The notes under the pieces are model-generated. The model was not told the origin of the DNA, searched no databases, and saw only the letters and a program-made list of their open reading frames with translations. From Dehalococcoidales bacterium (GTDB lineage Bacteria; Chloroflexota; Dehalococcoidia; Dehalococcoidales; Fen-1064), in contig JAFGHZ010000026.1 of assembly GCA_016929875.1 (NCBI GenBank), forward strand, positions 1 through 33,162: 33,162 nt of DNA. Direction: 5' to 3'. Position numbers and translations under genes: made by a program. Within the stretch, counting starts at the first letter, position 1. Each line of letters begins with the position of its first letter. This document shows positions 7,777-15,785 of this stretch, piece by piece.

Positions 7777-8499
7777 TTAGCCGTTCAGCAAAGCCTTAAT
7801 TTCCCGTACGGTCAATTGTCTGGTCGCGCCTTCCTCGAGGTTACCGAGCATCAGGTTCCCCATCCTGACACGTTTCAACGCTACGACGCGATATCCCAGA
7901 TTGGCAAACATCCGGCGGACTTGCCGTTTTTTGCCTTCGTGTATGGTAATGCTGTAATTATAAGGCGATGAATTACGTAATTCTTTCACCAGTGCAGGGG
8001 CAGTTATCCCGTCTTCCAGTTTCACGCCGCGTTCCAGCCTTTGCTTCTCCTGGGACGTGAGAGCGCCCTCTATCTGCACCAGATATTCTTTTTCGTGCTC
8101 GAATTTCGGGTGAGTCAGTTGATAAGTCAATGAGCCGTCGTTAGTCAAAATCAACAAGCCGGTGCTATCCATATCGAGTCGCCCTACCGGATAGAGCCTC
8201 AGACGACGGTATTTTTCAGGCAGAATACCCAGAACAGTGTTCCTCCCCCTCTCATCGCTGGTAGTACAGAGCAGTCCTCCCGGCTTATTCAACATCAGAT
8301 AGACAACCTGCTCCGCCTCTAATTTGAGGGGTCTCCCGTCCAGTGAGATACGGTCGGTATGTAAGTTTGCGGGCTGTCGGAAATTTTCGGCAACGGCCCC
8401 GTTAACACTGACCCTGCCGTTTTTGATGGCATCCGCCATTTTCCGTCGACTACCCAGACCGGCTTCGGTAAGAGCTTTGAGTAAAGTATTGCCCGGCAT
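7777..8499 (-). CDS. rRNA pseudouridine synthase, RsuA/RluB/E/F family
   Basis: The product is 240 residues. An N-terminal S4 RNA-binding domain (LLKALTEAGLGSRRKMADAI ... GRVSVNG) is followed by the RsuA-type catalytic domain. The family motif PVGRLDMDSTGLLILTNDG contains the catalytic Asp109, and KEYLVQIEG and GKKRQVRRMFANLGYRV are also typical. The enzyme isomerises a uridine in ribosomal RNA. The length and S4 domain fit RluB or RsuA, and the exact target base cannot be assigned. No ribosome site precedes the ATG. Instead a TATACT box sits six bases upstream, so the mRNA may be leaderless. Confidence 0.88.
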   Translation of the reverse strand: MPGNTLLKALTEAGLGSRRKMADAIKNGRVSVNGAVAENFRQPANLHTDRISLDGRPLKLEAEQVVYLMLNKPGGLLCTTSDERGRNTVLGILPEKYRRLRLYPVGRLDMDSTGLLILTNDGSLTYQLTHPKFEHEKEYLVQIEGALTSQEKQRLERGVKLEDGITAPALVKELRNSSPYNYSITIHEGKKRQVRRMFANLGYRVVALKRVRMGNLMLGNLEEGATRQLTVREIKALLNG

Positions 8500-8505
8500 G
8501 TCTTC

Positions 8506-8511
8506 AGTATA
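8506..8511 (-). promoter_or_regulatory. -10 box of a probable leaderless promoter for the pseudouridine synthase
   Basis: On the minus strand TATACT (8511 to 8506) lies six bases before the ATG at 8499. Transcription starting about seven bases after the box would begin at the start codon. No good -35 is visible at 16-18 bases. Confidence 0.4.
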
Positions 8512-8564
8512 GAGGTTTTAAATCACAAAGACCAGTCAGGAGAGCGTTGCCCGGGTTCACCGCA

Positions 8565-8594
8565 TTGACAGCGGTTACGATACGGCGGTAACAT
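8565..8594 (+). promoter_or_regulatory. Sigma-70-type promoter for the small cupin gene
   Basis: A consensus TTGACA (8565-8570), an 18-base spacer and TAACAT (8589-8594) lie about 20 bases before the cupin ATG, with room for its AAGGGGAAG ribosome site. The promoter is divergent from that of the pseudouridine synthase. Confidence 0.5.
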
Positions 8595-8612
8595 TGAACC
8601 CAAGGGGAAGAT

Positions 8613-8975
8613 ATGGAAGAAAAACTGCCGCGTAAAACAGAAAAACCCTGGGGATACGAACTGTTATTTGCTCTGACACCACAGTACGCCGGCAAAATAA
8701 TTTTCGTGAAAAAGGGCTCGCGCCTCAGTCTGCAATATCACAATGAGAAGGACGAAAGTATGTACCTGCTCCACGGGAAAACGCTTTTTACCATACAGCC
8801 CCGGAGCGGCAAACCGACGGAAATAGTGGCCGAGCCCGGTTTCAGTATTCATCTCCCGCCGATGACAGTTCACCGCATCAAAGCACTGGAAGATACCACG
8901 ATTATCGAGGTTTCCACATCGCAACTCAGCGACGTGGTCAGACTGCAAGACGACTACGGACGCACCGGCAACTAA
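8613..8975 (+). CDS. Cupin protein related to type II mannose-6-phosphate isomerase
   Basis: This 120-residue single cupin begins with the KPWGYELLFALT pattern found at the start of the isomerase half of bifunctional mannose-1-phosphate guanylyltransferase/phosphomannose isomerase proteins. Metal-site candidates follow the cupin order: SLQYHNEKDESMYLLHGK, then LPPMTVHRIKALE. Stand-alone versions occur widely, and many have no tested activity. Mannose phosphate or another sugar phosphate isomerisation is possible. It has its own promoter and ribosome site, and converges with mscL. Confidence 0.7.
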   Translation: MEEKLPRKTEKPWGYELLFALTPQYAGKIIFVKKGSRLSLQYHNEKDESMYLLHGKTLFTIQPRSGKPTEIVAEPGFSIHLPPMTVHRIKALEDTTIIEVSTSQLSDVVRLQDDYGRTGN

Positions 8976-8984
8976 CGCGACTGC

Positions 8985-9440
8985 CTATTTCAACTCAGAG
9001 GTGCAATTAGGGCATCTTGTGGCGTTGATATTTATTTTCGAAAAACAATAAGGGCAGTCTTTGGTCGTCGGCGCAGGGGGAGCTCCTACCTTCTTCGGGG
9101 CTTGCATCCTGGCTATCGGGCGGACGATAAAGAAAAAGACGACAAGGGCAACTATCAAGAAGGTGATTATCGTATTAATGAAAAAACCGTAGTTGATTGT
9201 TACGGCTCCGGCCGCTTGCGCCGCCGCCAGCGAATCGTAAGGGCCCACAGGTGAACCTTGTTTCAGAACGACTAGGAGATTCGCGAAATCTATTTTACCC
9301 AGGGCCAGGCCTATCGGAGGCATAATGATATCTTTCACCAATGAAGAGATAATCGTCCCGAAGGCAGCACCGACGATAATACCCACCGCCATGTCCACCA
9401 CATTCCCCCTCATTATGAACGCTTTAAAGTCTTTAAGCAT
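8985..9440 (-). CDS. mscL: Large-conductance mechanosensitive channel with C-terminal zinc ribbon
   Basis: The 151-residue product has the MscL pore helix MRGNVVDMAVGIIVGAAFGT (about residues 10-29), the adjoining IISSLVKDIIMPPIG segment, and a second membrane helix FINTIITFLIVALVVFFFIV. It opens under membrane tension to release solutes during osmotic downshock. The tail after the second helix ends in CPYC...CPNC, a four-cysteine zinc-ribbon pattern absent from E. coli MscL. The gene lies 39 bases downstream of the response regulator on the same strand and may be read through from it; GGAG lies nine bases before its ATG. Confidence 0.92.
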   Translation of the reverse strand: MLKDFKAFIMRGNVVDMAVGIIVGAAFGTIISSLVKDIIMPPIGLALGKIDFANLLVVLKQGSPVGPYDSLAAAQAAGAVTINYGFFINTIITFLIVALVVFFFIVRPIARMQAPKKVGAPPAPTTKDCPYCFSKININATRCPNCTSELK

Positions 9441-9479
9441 ACTTCCACACTCCGTTTCCTCCTGCTTCCCGGCAGGATT

Positions 9480-10178
9480 TTATCCCGACTTCTCCGGTGC
9501 GGCAAGTGAATAGCCGATACCGGCAGTAGTCAAAATTATCTTGGGGTCACTGGGGTCTGTTTCTACCTTTTCACGCAGACGACGGACATAAACTTTCAGG
9601 CTATCGGCAGCATCGGGATAGTCATTCCCCCACACTGCCTCCGCCAGGCTGGAATAAGTTACCACATGCCCGCAATTACGCATCAAATGCTGGAGAATTC
9701 TTCTTTCGGTATTGGTCAGTCTGACCTCTTTGCCGCTATAAATAAGTTTACCGGTACTGGTATCGAGGGATAGGAGCCCACAGCTTAGAGTCCCTTCCCC
9801 TTGTTCTTGGAAAGTCGAGTACCGCCTGAGCAATGCTTGCACGCGGGATAACAATTCCAATTTGCGGAAAGGTTTAATCATGTAGTCATCAGCCCCGTAT
9901 TCCAGGGCTTTGACAACATCGTCCTCATCAGACCTGACTGTCAGGACCAGCACCGGCACTACAGAAAACAAACGAACGCGTTTCAGGACTTCGTAGCCGC
10001 TGATGTCAGGGAGCCCGAGATCAAGGATGACAAGGTCGGGCTTCTCGCTTTCCACCATCTCCACTCCTCTCTCGCCGAGGTGCGTGGTGACTACCCTCAC
10101 ATCGGGCCATCGAATCTGTACCGTGACACCGATGGCGGTAGAGATTTCCGGGTTATCCTCAACAATTAGTACTTTCAT
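9480..10178 (-). CDS. OmpR/PhoB-family response regulator
   Basis: The product is 232 residues. The receiver domain opens MKVLIVEDNPEIS (acidic pair near residues 7-8), has the phospho-acceptor Asp53 in VILDLGLPDISGYEVL, and the conserved lysine in DDYMIKPF. The C-terminal winged helix includes RLTNTERRILQHLMRNCGHVVTY and DSLKVYVRRLREKVETDP. It is a DNA-binding transcription factor activated by phosphorylation. The ATG at 10178 is preferred over the in-frame GTG at 10184 because AAGG sits six bases upstream. It follows its cognate kinase by 25 bases. It resembles KdpE, but no kdp genes are present to support that assignment. Confidence 0.93.
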   Translation of the reverse strand: MKVLIVEDNPEISTAIGVTVQIRWPDVRVVTTHLGERGVEMVESEKPDLVILDLGLPDISGYEVLKRVRLFSVVPVLVLTVRSDEDDVVKALEYGADDYMIKPFRKLELLSRVQALLRRYSTFQEQGEGTLSCGLLSLDTSTGKLIYSGKEVRLTNTERRILQHLMRNCGHVVTYSSLAEAVWGNDYPDAADSLKVYVRRLREKVETDPSDPKIILTTAGIGYSLAAPEKSG

Positions 10179-10203
10179 AATCACCCTTCTTTATAAGATA
10201 TTT

Positions 10204-11976
10204 TTACGGGGTCTGGATAATAGGTATCGAAAAGCTGAAAGTACTTCCTTTCCCTCTTTGACTTTTCACCCAAATTTTCCCGTGATGCAATTCGATTATC
10301 GTCTTGGAGAGTTTAAGGCCTAGTCCCAACCCTTTCTGATGCTCTTTGTCTTCACTCAGTCTTGTATAGGGCTGAAAAATAAGACATATTTTCTCCGGGT
10401 CGATTCCGCGTCCGGTATCTTCAACTTCCACCAGCAGGTTGTTCTCCGCCTGCCTGGCCCGTACCGTAATTGTACCTTTTTCCGGTGTAAACTTAGTGGC
10501 ATTATTCAACAGGTTGCGTAAAACCTGCCTCAAACGTACTTCATCACCCATAATATGTGGTAAAGACGGCGGTAAGTCGACTTTCAAGCTCTGCTGACGG
10601 GTCTTAAATAAAGGCGACACCTCTCCGGCGACCTGATTTATGAGAGACATCGGATCGACATCTTCGAGATTAAGACGCAGGATGCCGACATCTCCTTTCG
10701 CCATGTCCAGTAAGTCATCGAGGCGGTCGTTCATATCCAGCGCGCCGCGATAAATGTTCTTCGCCAAGTTCAGCCACGGTTGTTCTTTTAAGCCGTCAGT
10801 CAGTAATTCGCTGGACGATATGATAGGCGTAATAGGTGTCTTCAATTCATGCGCTAATTCACGTGTATAATCCGCCCGTTTGGTCATCTCCGATTCCAGA
10901 TTACGCCTCAGTCCCGCTTGTTCGAACTCATGCTTTTCGATCGTATCCAGCATCTTGTTGATATCTTCGGTGAGGGCAGACAACTCGTCCTTACCTGTTA
11001 CCTTAACCCTTGCCGAGATATCTCCGCTACTACTTAATTGCCTGACACTTTCACCGAGGTTACGTACCCGCGACAAAATCAGCTTCTCGAGGAGGAATAT
11101 TGCCGCCCCTATGCCAATAACAGCACACGCTAACAACATCAGCAAGCTGAAAATAACGCTGTCCCACCCGCTATTGTAAATGTCGCGCGACTCTTCAGTC
11201 CTTAAAATCAGGGCGGGATTATCATTGATATCATGTATCAAGGCATATCCCGAAATCGTTTCGCTGTCCCGCGCAGAAACGTAGAAAGGGCCCTCTGAAG
11301 ATAGCTCGCGACGCGCCTTAACAATGTCAGCCGGCACCTGGGAACTATTTGAAGGAAACGCCGACAGCGTACTTTTGGTAATTTCGCCAAGTTGCTCGAT
11401 ATCTTGAGCATTGACGGTACCTATCATTGTAAACATTCCGAGTGCCGGTGCTGTACCCGCACTATCCGTTATCGGGCAGGAAGAAGCAATCAACACATCT
11501 CCCGGCAGAAGAATGATACCACTGACAGTATAGTCGAGATCATCCGGCGGGATGAATAAACTACTATTGGTGATATACTGTAAGAGAGCCGGGGGCACCG
11601 CTACCTCTTTATCCTGTTGAGTATCATAAGCACCGCTATACATCAGTTCGCCCTGTGTGTCCGTAATCACGATAGCATACAGTTGCAGTGACTCAAAAGT
11701 AGAAGGGGCAAGGTTCTTGTCGATATAATCCTGGTTCCGGTTTTGAACGAAGAAGTAGGTATCGTCCCAGAAAGCCCAGTCGGAAGTCGTCATCTCCAGA
11801 GAAGTAATACGGTTATCAAAAGCAGCTACCACACACTCGATATTTTCCAGGACGTTCCCTTCCTCAAGGCGGACGAAGCTGCCGAGAAGGAAGTGTTGCG
11901 CGATAAGGTACGAAGCTACCAGTACCACAACAAACACTACACAAATGTAAAGCAACGTACTCTGACGCAGAGTCAT
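10204..11976 (-). CDS. Sensor histidine kinase with extracellular CHASE4-type domain
   Basis: The protein is about 590 residues. An N-terminal membrane helix (LLYICVVFVVVLVASYLIAQ) is followed by an outer sensing domain with the CHASE4 pattern TSDWAFWDDTYFFVQ, then a second helix (SVIFSLLMLLACAVIGIGAAIFL) and a HAMP linker. The kinase core has the phospho-acceptor His376 in RELAHELKTPITPI, the N box NLLNNATKF, and the G boxes VEDTGRGI and KGLGLGLKLSK. The ATG at 11976 is chosen because GGGAGG lies seven bases upstream; an ATG at 11991 would lie within or before that site. It should phosphorylate the regulator encoded just downstream. Its signal is unknown; mscL nearby suggests envelope or osmotic stress only weakly. 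Confidence 0.92.
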   Translation of the reverse strand: MTLRQSTLLYICVVFVVVLVASYLIAQHFLLGSFVRLEEGNVLENIECVVAAFDNRITSLEMTTSDWAFWDDTYFFVQNRNQDYIDKNLAPSTFESLQLYAIVITDTQGELMYSGAYDTQQDKEVAVPPALLQYITNSSLFIPPDDLDYTVSGIILLPGDVLIASSCPITDSAGTAPALGMFTMIGTVNAQDIEQLGEITKSTLSAFPSNSSQVPADIVKARRELSSEGPFYVSARDSETISGYALIHDINDNPALILRTEESRDIYNSGWDSVIFSLLMLLACAVIGIGAAIFLLEKLILSRVRNLGESVRQLSSSGDISARVKVTGKDELSALTEDINKMLDTIEKHEFEQAGLRRNLESEMTKRADYTRELAHELKTPITPIISSSELLTDGLKEQPWLNLAKNIYRGALDMNDRLDDLLDMAKGDVGILRLNLEDVDPMSLINQVAGEVSPLFKTRQQSLKVDLPPSLPHIMGDEVRLRQVLRNLLNNATKFTPEKGTITVRARQAENNLLVEVEDTGRGIDPEKICLIFQPYTRLSEDKEHQKGLGLGLKLSKTIIELHHGKIWVKSQRGKGSTFSFSIPIIQTP

Positions 11977-12097
11977 CCGAGAACCTCCCATCGGACACGA
12001 TAGTTGCTGGAAAATCTTCCGGTAGCTAAAATCAGCAATTCAGCATAATACCTAAATTATTACTAACGTGATTTTAAGGAGTGAAATTATCAAGACT

Positions 12098-12126
12098 ACT
12101 ATAGGCTACTTGACTTTTTATGTCAA
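12098..12126 (-). promoter_or_regulatory. Near-consensus sigma-70 promoter of the two-component operon
   Basis: Read on the minus strand, TTGACA (12126-12121), a 17-base spacer and TATAGT (12103-12098) form an almost ideal promoter. The start would be near 12091, giving a leader of about 115 bases before the kinase ATG. The -35 region also forms a short inverted repeat, CTTGAC/GTCAAG (plus strand 12109-12127), which could bind a regulator. Confidence 0.7.
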
Positions 12127-12212
12127 GGTTTGGCAAACAAATTCGTCGGGTTTGAGGCATATCCATCTTCCGCTCATCGACCAAGCACCTGCTTTAACGG
12201 AGTGCAAACCTG

Positions 12213-12311
12213 ATGATGTCCATAAAAATGCGTAACGATATTACGGAGAACAACGCCAAAAGACTGATGAGGGCAGGTTATTCCCGCATCGGGGTGGATC
12301 CACTCGTGTAA
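12213..12311 (+). CDS. Possible small protein of 32 aa, unrecognised
   Basis: The roughly 390-base gap between the divergent kinase and SDR promoters and genes holds one frame of protein-like composition. It runs from an ATG at 12213 to a TAA at 12309-12311 and starts MMSIKMRNDITENNAK. GGAG at about 12200 lies roughly ten bases before it. It has no recognised family and could be the remnant of a larger gene. Apart from the two promoters nothing else is seen in the gap. Confidence 0.25.
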   Translation: MMSIKMRNDITENNAKRLMRAGYSRIGVDPLV

Positions 12312-12362
12312 TTCCCTTTCTCCCATCTCAACTAAATGCTGGTAATAATGAATTCACGCAAC

Positions 12363-12391
12363 TTGACAAACCCTCATGTTCGTGTTAGTTT
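12363..12391 (+). promoter_or_regulatory. Promoter of the acyl-CoA oxidation operon
   Basis: A perfect -35 TTGACA (12363-12368) is followed after 17 bases by TAGTTT (12386-12391), a weak -10. The expected start point, near 12398, falls at the edge of a strong palindrome. A good -35 with a weak -10 and an overlapping operator fits a repressed, inducible promoter. Confidence 0.55.
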
Positions 12392-12395
12392 AGCG

Positions 12396-12421
12396 ATACA
12401 TACCAACCGAGTGGTATGTAT
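12396..12421. promoter_or_regulatory. Palindromic operator, TetR/FadR-like
   Basis: Two perfect 10-base arms, ATACATACCA (12396-12405) and TGGTATGTAT (12412-12421), flank the six bases ACCGAG. Length, symmetry and the TACC...GGTA core resemble operators of TetR-family regulators of fatty-acid degradation. It covers the predicted transcription start, where binding would block initiation. The regulator gene is not in this window. Confidence 0.6.
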
Positions 12422-12499
12422 TATTTTGATACCTTGCTCAATACCAGGAAAAGCAGAGACGGTACCCGCTCGTAAAAAACAAAAAGCCGGGAAGGCTTT

Positions 12500-13291
12500 A
12501 TGTTTACAGGAGACCTCAAGAATATCACAATGGTAACGGTGAATTTTTCCCTGAAAGGTAAGGTCGCCCTCATTACAGGGGGTAGTCGTGGTATCGGACG
12601 GGCTATCGCTCTGGCGTTTGCCGAAGCCGGTGCTAAAGTTGCTATCTCTGCACGTAAACAGCAGGACCTCGATGCTGTCGCCGACGAAATTAATTCTAAA
12701 GGGCAGGAATGCCTCCCGACCATTGCTCACGTCGCGAAAATGGACGAATCGAGGGCACTGCTAAACAGAGTTAAAAGTCATTTCGGACGCATTGATATCC
12801 TCGTCAATAACGCCGGCACCAATCCGTACAACGGGCCCCTCATCGATGCAGAAGAATGGGCATGGGACATCATAATGAATGTCAATCTCAAAGGTCCTTT
12901 TATGCTCAGCCTGATGGCCGCTAAACTAATGCGCGAGCAAGGCGGGGGGAACATCATAAATATGGCATCGGCCACTGGTATCAGACCCAGCGATTTCCAT
13001 ATCTACGGCGTTTCAAAAGCCGCTTTGATTATGCTGACACAAATAATGGCGCGAGAATTCGGGCAGTACAATATCAGGGTCAATGCCATCGCACCGGGCA
13101 TCATTACTACCCGTTTGAGTGAATCACTATGGAAGGAGCCCCAGAACAAAGAGGAAATTATTAAACATTGCTCACTCGGCAGACTCGGTGTTCCGGAAGA
13201 TATTGCAGGGGCAGCTATTTATCTGGCATCGGATGCCTCGAAATATGTCACAGGGACTACCATCATCATTGATGGCGGCGAGAAAAATTAA
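12500..13291 (+). CDS. Short-chain dehydrogenase/reductase (FabG-like)
   Basis: The protein is a classical SDR. The NAD(P) loop is LITGGSRGIGRAIA, NNAG appears as ILVNNAGTNPYNG, and the catalytic Ser/Tyr/Lys lie in MASATGIRPSDFHIYGVSKAAL. The C-terminal IDGG motif is present. It oxidises or reduces a hydroxy/keto group; its operon position suggests an acyl-CoA or related substrate rather than fatty-acid synthesis. The start is uncertain. ATG 12500 directly follows a hairpin (12483-12499), whereas ATG 12530 or GTG 12539 give the usual SDR N-terminus but lack a well-spaced ribosome site (AGGAG is 17 bases before 12530). Confidence 0.87.
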   Translation: MFTGDLKNITMVTVNFSLKGKVALITGGSRGIGRAIALAFAEAGAKVAISARKQQDLDAVADEINSKGQECLPTIAHVAKMDESRALLNRVKSHFGRIDILVNNAGTNPYNGPLIDAEEWAWDIIMNVNLKGPFMLSLMAAKLMREQGGGNIINMASATGIRPSDFHIYGVSKAALIMLTQIMAREFGQYNIRVNAIAPGIITTRLSESLWKEPQNKEEIIKHCSLGRLGVPEDIAGAAIYLASDASKYVTGTTIIIDGGEKN

Positions 13292-13436
13292 CAGCACTCC
13301 TTAGAAAGAATATCTGGGGTAGTGAAGAAAATCATTGGCTTTACTGAGGCAGGACTGACGCAGGGAGTGTAATTTTTCATCATATATTGGCATGGAATAC
13401 TATCCAGGGCAGATACAGTATTAAAAGGAGGTCTTC

Positions 13437-14618
13437 ATGGACTTTAGTTTTACCGAAGAACAGAAAAATAAAAGACAGGAGTTCTTCAAAGTTTGTGCCG
13501 AACTGGCAAAAGATAGGATGCGCGGTTTTGAAGGATTCGAAAGTTCTTATGATACCGATGAAGGCTGGAAATACCACCTCTACTGCGCTAAGGAATTTGC
13601 GAGGAGAGGCTGGCTCTCTCTAGCCTGGCCCGAGGAGTACGGCGGCAGCGGTAATATGATGGACCGCGTCCTCTTTGCCGAGGCACGGGGTTATCACGGA
13701 GTACCAGGGGTAGATGTTTTCGGCGTGCAGATGCTGGCACCAACTATTCTGGCATGCGGTAGTGAAGAAATCAAGCGCGAATTTCTTCCGAAGATTGCCA
13801 CCGGTGAGATACAGTTCTGTGAACTCTGGAGCGAACCGAACGCCGGCTCCGACCTGGCTTCTTTAACCACAACCGCTATCAAACAGGGAAACGAATATGT
13901 TATCAACGGACAGAAAATCTGGACGACCGGCGCCCACCGCGCTCATTGGAGCTTCGGCGTTTATAAGGACGACCTCGGTGGAAAACCTCACCACAATATG
14001 GTTTTCCTTCTTTTCGACATGAAAACTCCCGGGGTCACCATCCGCCCCATCAAATACATACACAACATGCACATCTACAACGAGGTTTTTCTTGACAATG
14101 TCCGCGTACCTGCCAAAGTTGTCGGACAGGAGCACGAAGGCTGGGCAGTCGTCAATACCCTTGCCGCTTTCGAGCGTTCCAACATCGACGATATTATGAG
14201 AATGCAAAGGGACATTGAACACGTAGTAGCTTACTGCAATACGACCAAACAGGACGGCGTACCTTTAGCCAGGAACCCCGTAATCAGAAATCGACTGGCA
14301 AAAATTGCCGGTGAGGTTGAAGCCGCCAGAATGCTAGCCTACCGCGTCGCCGATCTACAAAATCGCGGCGAGCTGACTTTGATGGAAGCCGGCGCTGTCA
14401 AAATCTTCGAAAGCGAACTTCTGGAACGCTTCGCTTCCTTGATGACCGACGTTCTCGGCCCTTACGGGCAGGTCAAGATGTCACGCTGGTCCCCGATGGA
14501 CGGCTGGTGGGAAAGAATCTATCAGGAACATTTTGTCCAGAGTATCTCGATGGGTACCAACGAAATACAGCGAAACCTGATAGCATGGCGCGGTCTGGAA
14601 TTACCCAGAATGAAATAA
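13437..14618 (+). CDS. Acyl-CoA dehydrogenase, subunit 1 (FadE-like)
   Basis: This 393-residue FAD enzyme has the acyl-CoA dehydrogenase landmarks. FCELWSEPNAGSDLASLTTTA is the flavin/substrate loop, YVINGQKIWTTGAHRAHW follows, and the FAD/dimer helix segment SISMGTNEIQRNLIAWRGL is near the C-terminus. In medium-chain enzymes the catalytic Glu immediately precedes the GT of this last motif (YEGT); here it is Met. The base must therefore be elsewhere or in the partner protein. An ideal AGGAGG site lies seven bases before the ATG. The protein beginning at 14649 is a second acyl-CoA dehydrogenase, and such neighbouring pairs often form alpha2beta2 complexes acting on bulky or dicarboxylic acyl-CoAs. 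Confidence 0.9.
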   Translation: MDFSFTEEQKNKRQEFFKVCAELAKDRMRGFEGFESSYDTDEGWKYHLYCAKEFARRGWLSLAWPEEYGGSGNMMDRVLFAEARGYHGVPGVDVFGVQMLAPTILACGSEEIKREFLPKIATGEIQFCELWSEPNAGSDLASLTTTAIKQGNEYVINGQKIWTTGAHRAHWSFGVYKDDLGGKPHHNMVFLLFDMKTPGVTIRPIKYIHNMHIYNEVFLDNVRVPAKVVGQEHEGWAVVNTLAAFERSNIDDIMRMQRDIEHVVAYCNTTKQDGVPLARNPVIRNRLAKIAGEVEAARMLAYRVADLQNRGELTLMEAGAVKIFESELLERFASLMTDVLGPYGQVKMSRWSPMDGWWERIYQEHFVQSISMGTNEIQRNLIAWRGLELPRMK

Positions 14619-14648
14619 GGCAATTTATATCGGAGGAGAATGTAAAAT

Positions 14649-15785
14649 ATGGACCTCAGATTTACCGAAGAACAGGAAATGCTGAAGACTTCCGCCAAGG
14701 ATTTTTTAGTGGCGGAGTGCCCCAAGTCGAAAGTAAGGGAACTCGAAGAAGACAAAATCGGCCATTCCCCGGAACTCTGGAAAAAGATGGCGGAACTGGG
14801 CTGGATGGGTTTAATCATTCCCGAACAATATCAAGGTATGGGAATGACTTTTCAAGACGGTATGGCACTGATTGAGGAAGTTGGCAGAAACCTCCTTCCT
14901 GAACCTTTCATCAGTACTCTGGTCGCGTCTTTTGCTATCCTTGCCGCCGGGAGCGAATCGCAAAAACAAGAATTCCTGCCGAAAATCTCCCGGGGTGAAA
15001 TCAAAGTTTCCCTGGCATACCTTGAAGAAAACGGGAAATACGACGTCAGCGGTATCACCATCAAAGCCGCTCCTCGAGGAGAGGATTTCATACTCAACGG
15101 AACAAAGATGTTTGTTGAGATGGCACACATCGCTGACTACCTGGTCTGTGCCGCCAGGACCGGCGATAGCGCCAAACCGGAAGACGGCATCACATTGTTC
15201 ATTATCGATGCTAAATCCCCCGGCATCACTACTGAAATCATCCCGACCATTGCCTCGGATAAGCTCTGCGAAGTCAAATTCGACAACGTGCAAATTCCCA
15301 AAAATAATGTCCTGGGCGAAGTGAACAAAGGGTATCAAGCCCTGAAAGACGCCTTACGAAAAGCGGCAATCGTTAAAAGCGTCGAGTCCGTCGGCAGTAT
15401 GCAGGCCTGCATCGACATGACAGTCGCCTATATGAAAGAGCGCGTCCAGTATGGCAGACCTATCGGGGCTTTCCAGGCGCTCCAGCACCTTATTGCCGAT
15501 GCATGGATTGCAACGCAAACCGCCCGATACCTCGTTTACGAAGCGGTCTGGAAAGAATCCAGCGGGCTTCCCTGTGATAAGGAAGCTTCGATGGCAAAGG
15601 CCTATACCAATGAAGCCTACAAATTCGTCAGTAAGTGGGGCATTCGGTTGCATGGCGGAATCGGTACGAGCCGCGAACATGATATGTCGCTTTATTACCG
15701 GAGGGCAAAGGCTGCCGATTGTGCTTACGGCGGCACTGATTTTCATAATGAAATAGTTGCTCGGGAACTCGGGTTCCAAAAATAA
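14649..15785 (+). CDS. Acyl-CoA dehydrogenase, subunit 2
   Basis: This 378-residue protein shares the opening pattern MDLRFTEEQEMLKTSAKDFL with its upstream neighbour (MDFSFTEEQKNKRQEF) but diverges after it. The flavoprotein core is recognisable from GLIIPEQYQGMGMTFQD, YMKERVQYGRPIGAFQALQHLIAD and RLHGGIGTSREHDMSLYYRRA. The segment normally containing AEPxxGSD is degenerate (VSLAYLEENGKYDVS), as seen in non-flavin or less active subunits of heteromeric enzymes. It has its own GGAGGAG site and starts 30 bases after subunit 1, so the two are cotranscribed. It could also be an independent enzyme of different chain-length preference. Confidence 0.88.
   Translation: MDLRFTEEQEMLKTSAKDFLVAECPKSKVRELEEDKIGHSPELWKKMAELGWMGLIIPEQYQGMGMTFQDGMALIEEVGRNLLPEPFISTLVASFAILAAGSESQKQEFLPKISRGEIKVSLAYLEENGKYDVSGITIKAAPRGEDFILNGTKMFVEMAHIADYLVCAARTGDSAKPEDGITLFIIDAKSPGITTEIIPTIASDKLCEVKFDNVQIPKNNVLGEVNKGYQALKDALRKAAIVKSVESVGSMQACIDMTVAYMKERVQYGRPIGAFQALQHLIADAWIATQTARYLVYEAVWKESSGLPCDKEASMAKAYTNEAYKFVSKWGIRLHGGIGTSREHDMSLYYRRAKAADCAYGGTDFHNEIVARELGFQK

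Noticed and set aside
9480..10178. KdpE assignment for the response regulator
   Set aside because: It resembles KdpE generally, but the kinase is CHASE4-type, not KdpD, and no kdp genes are present.
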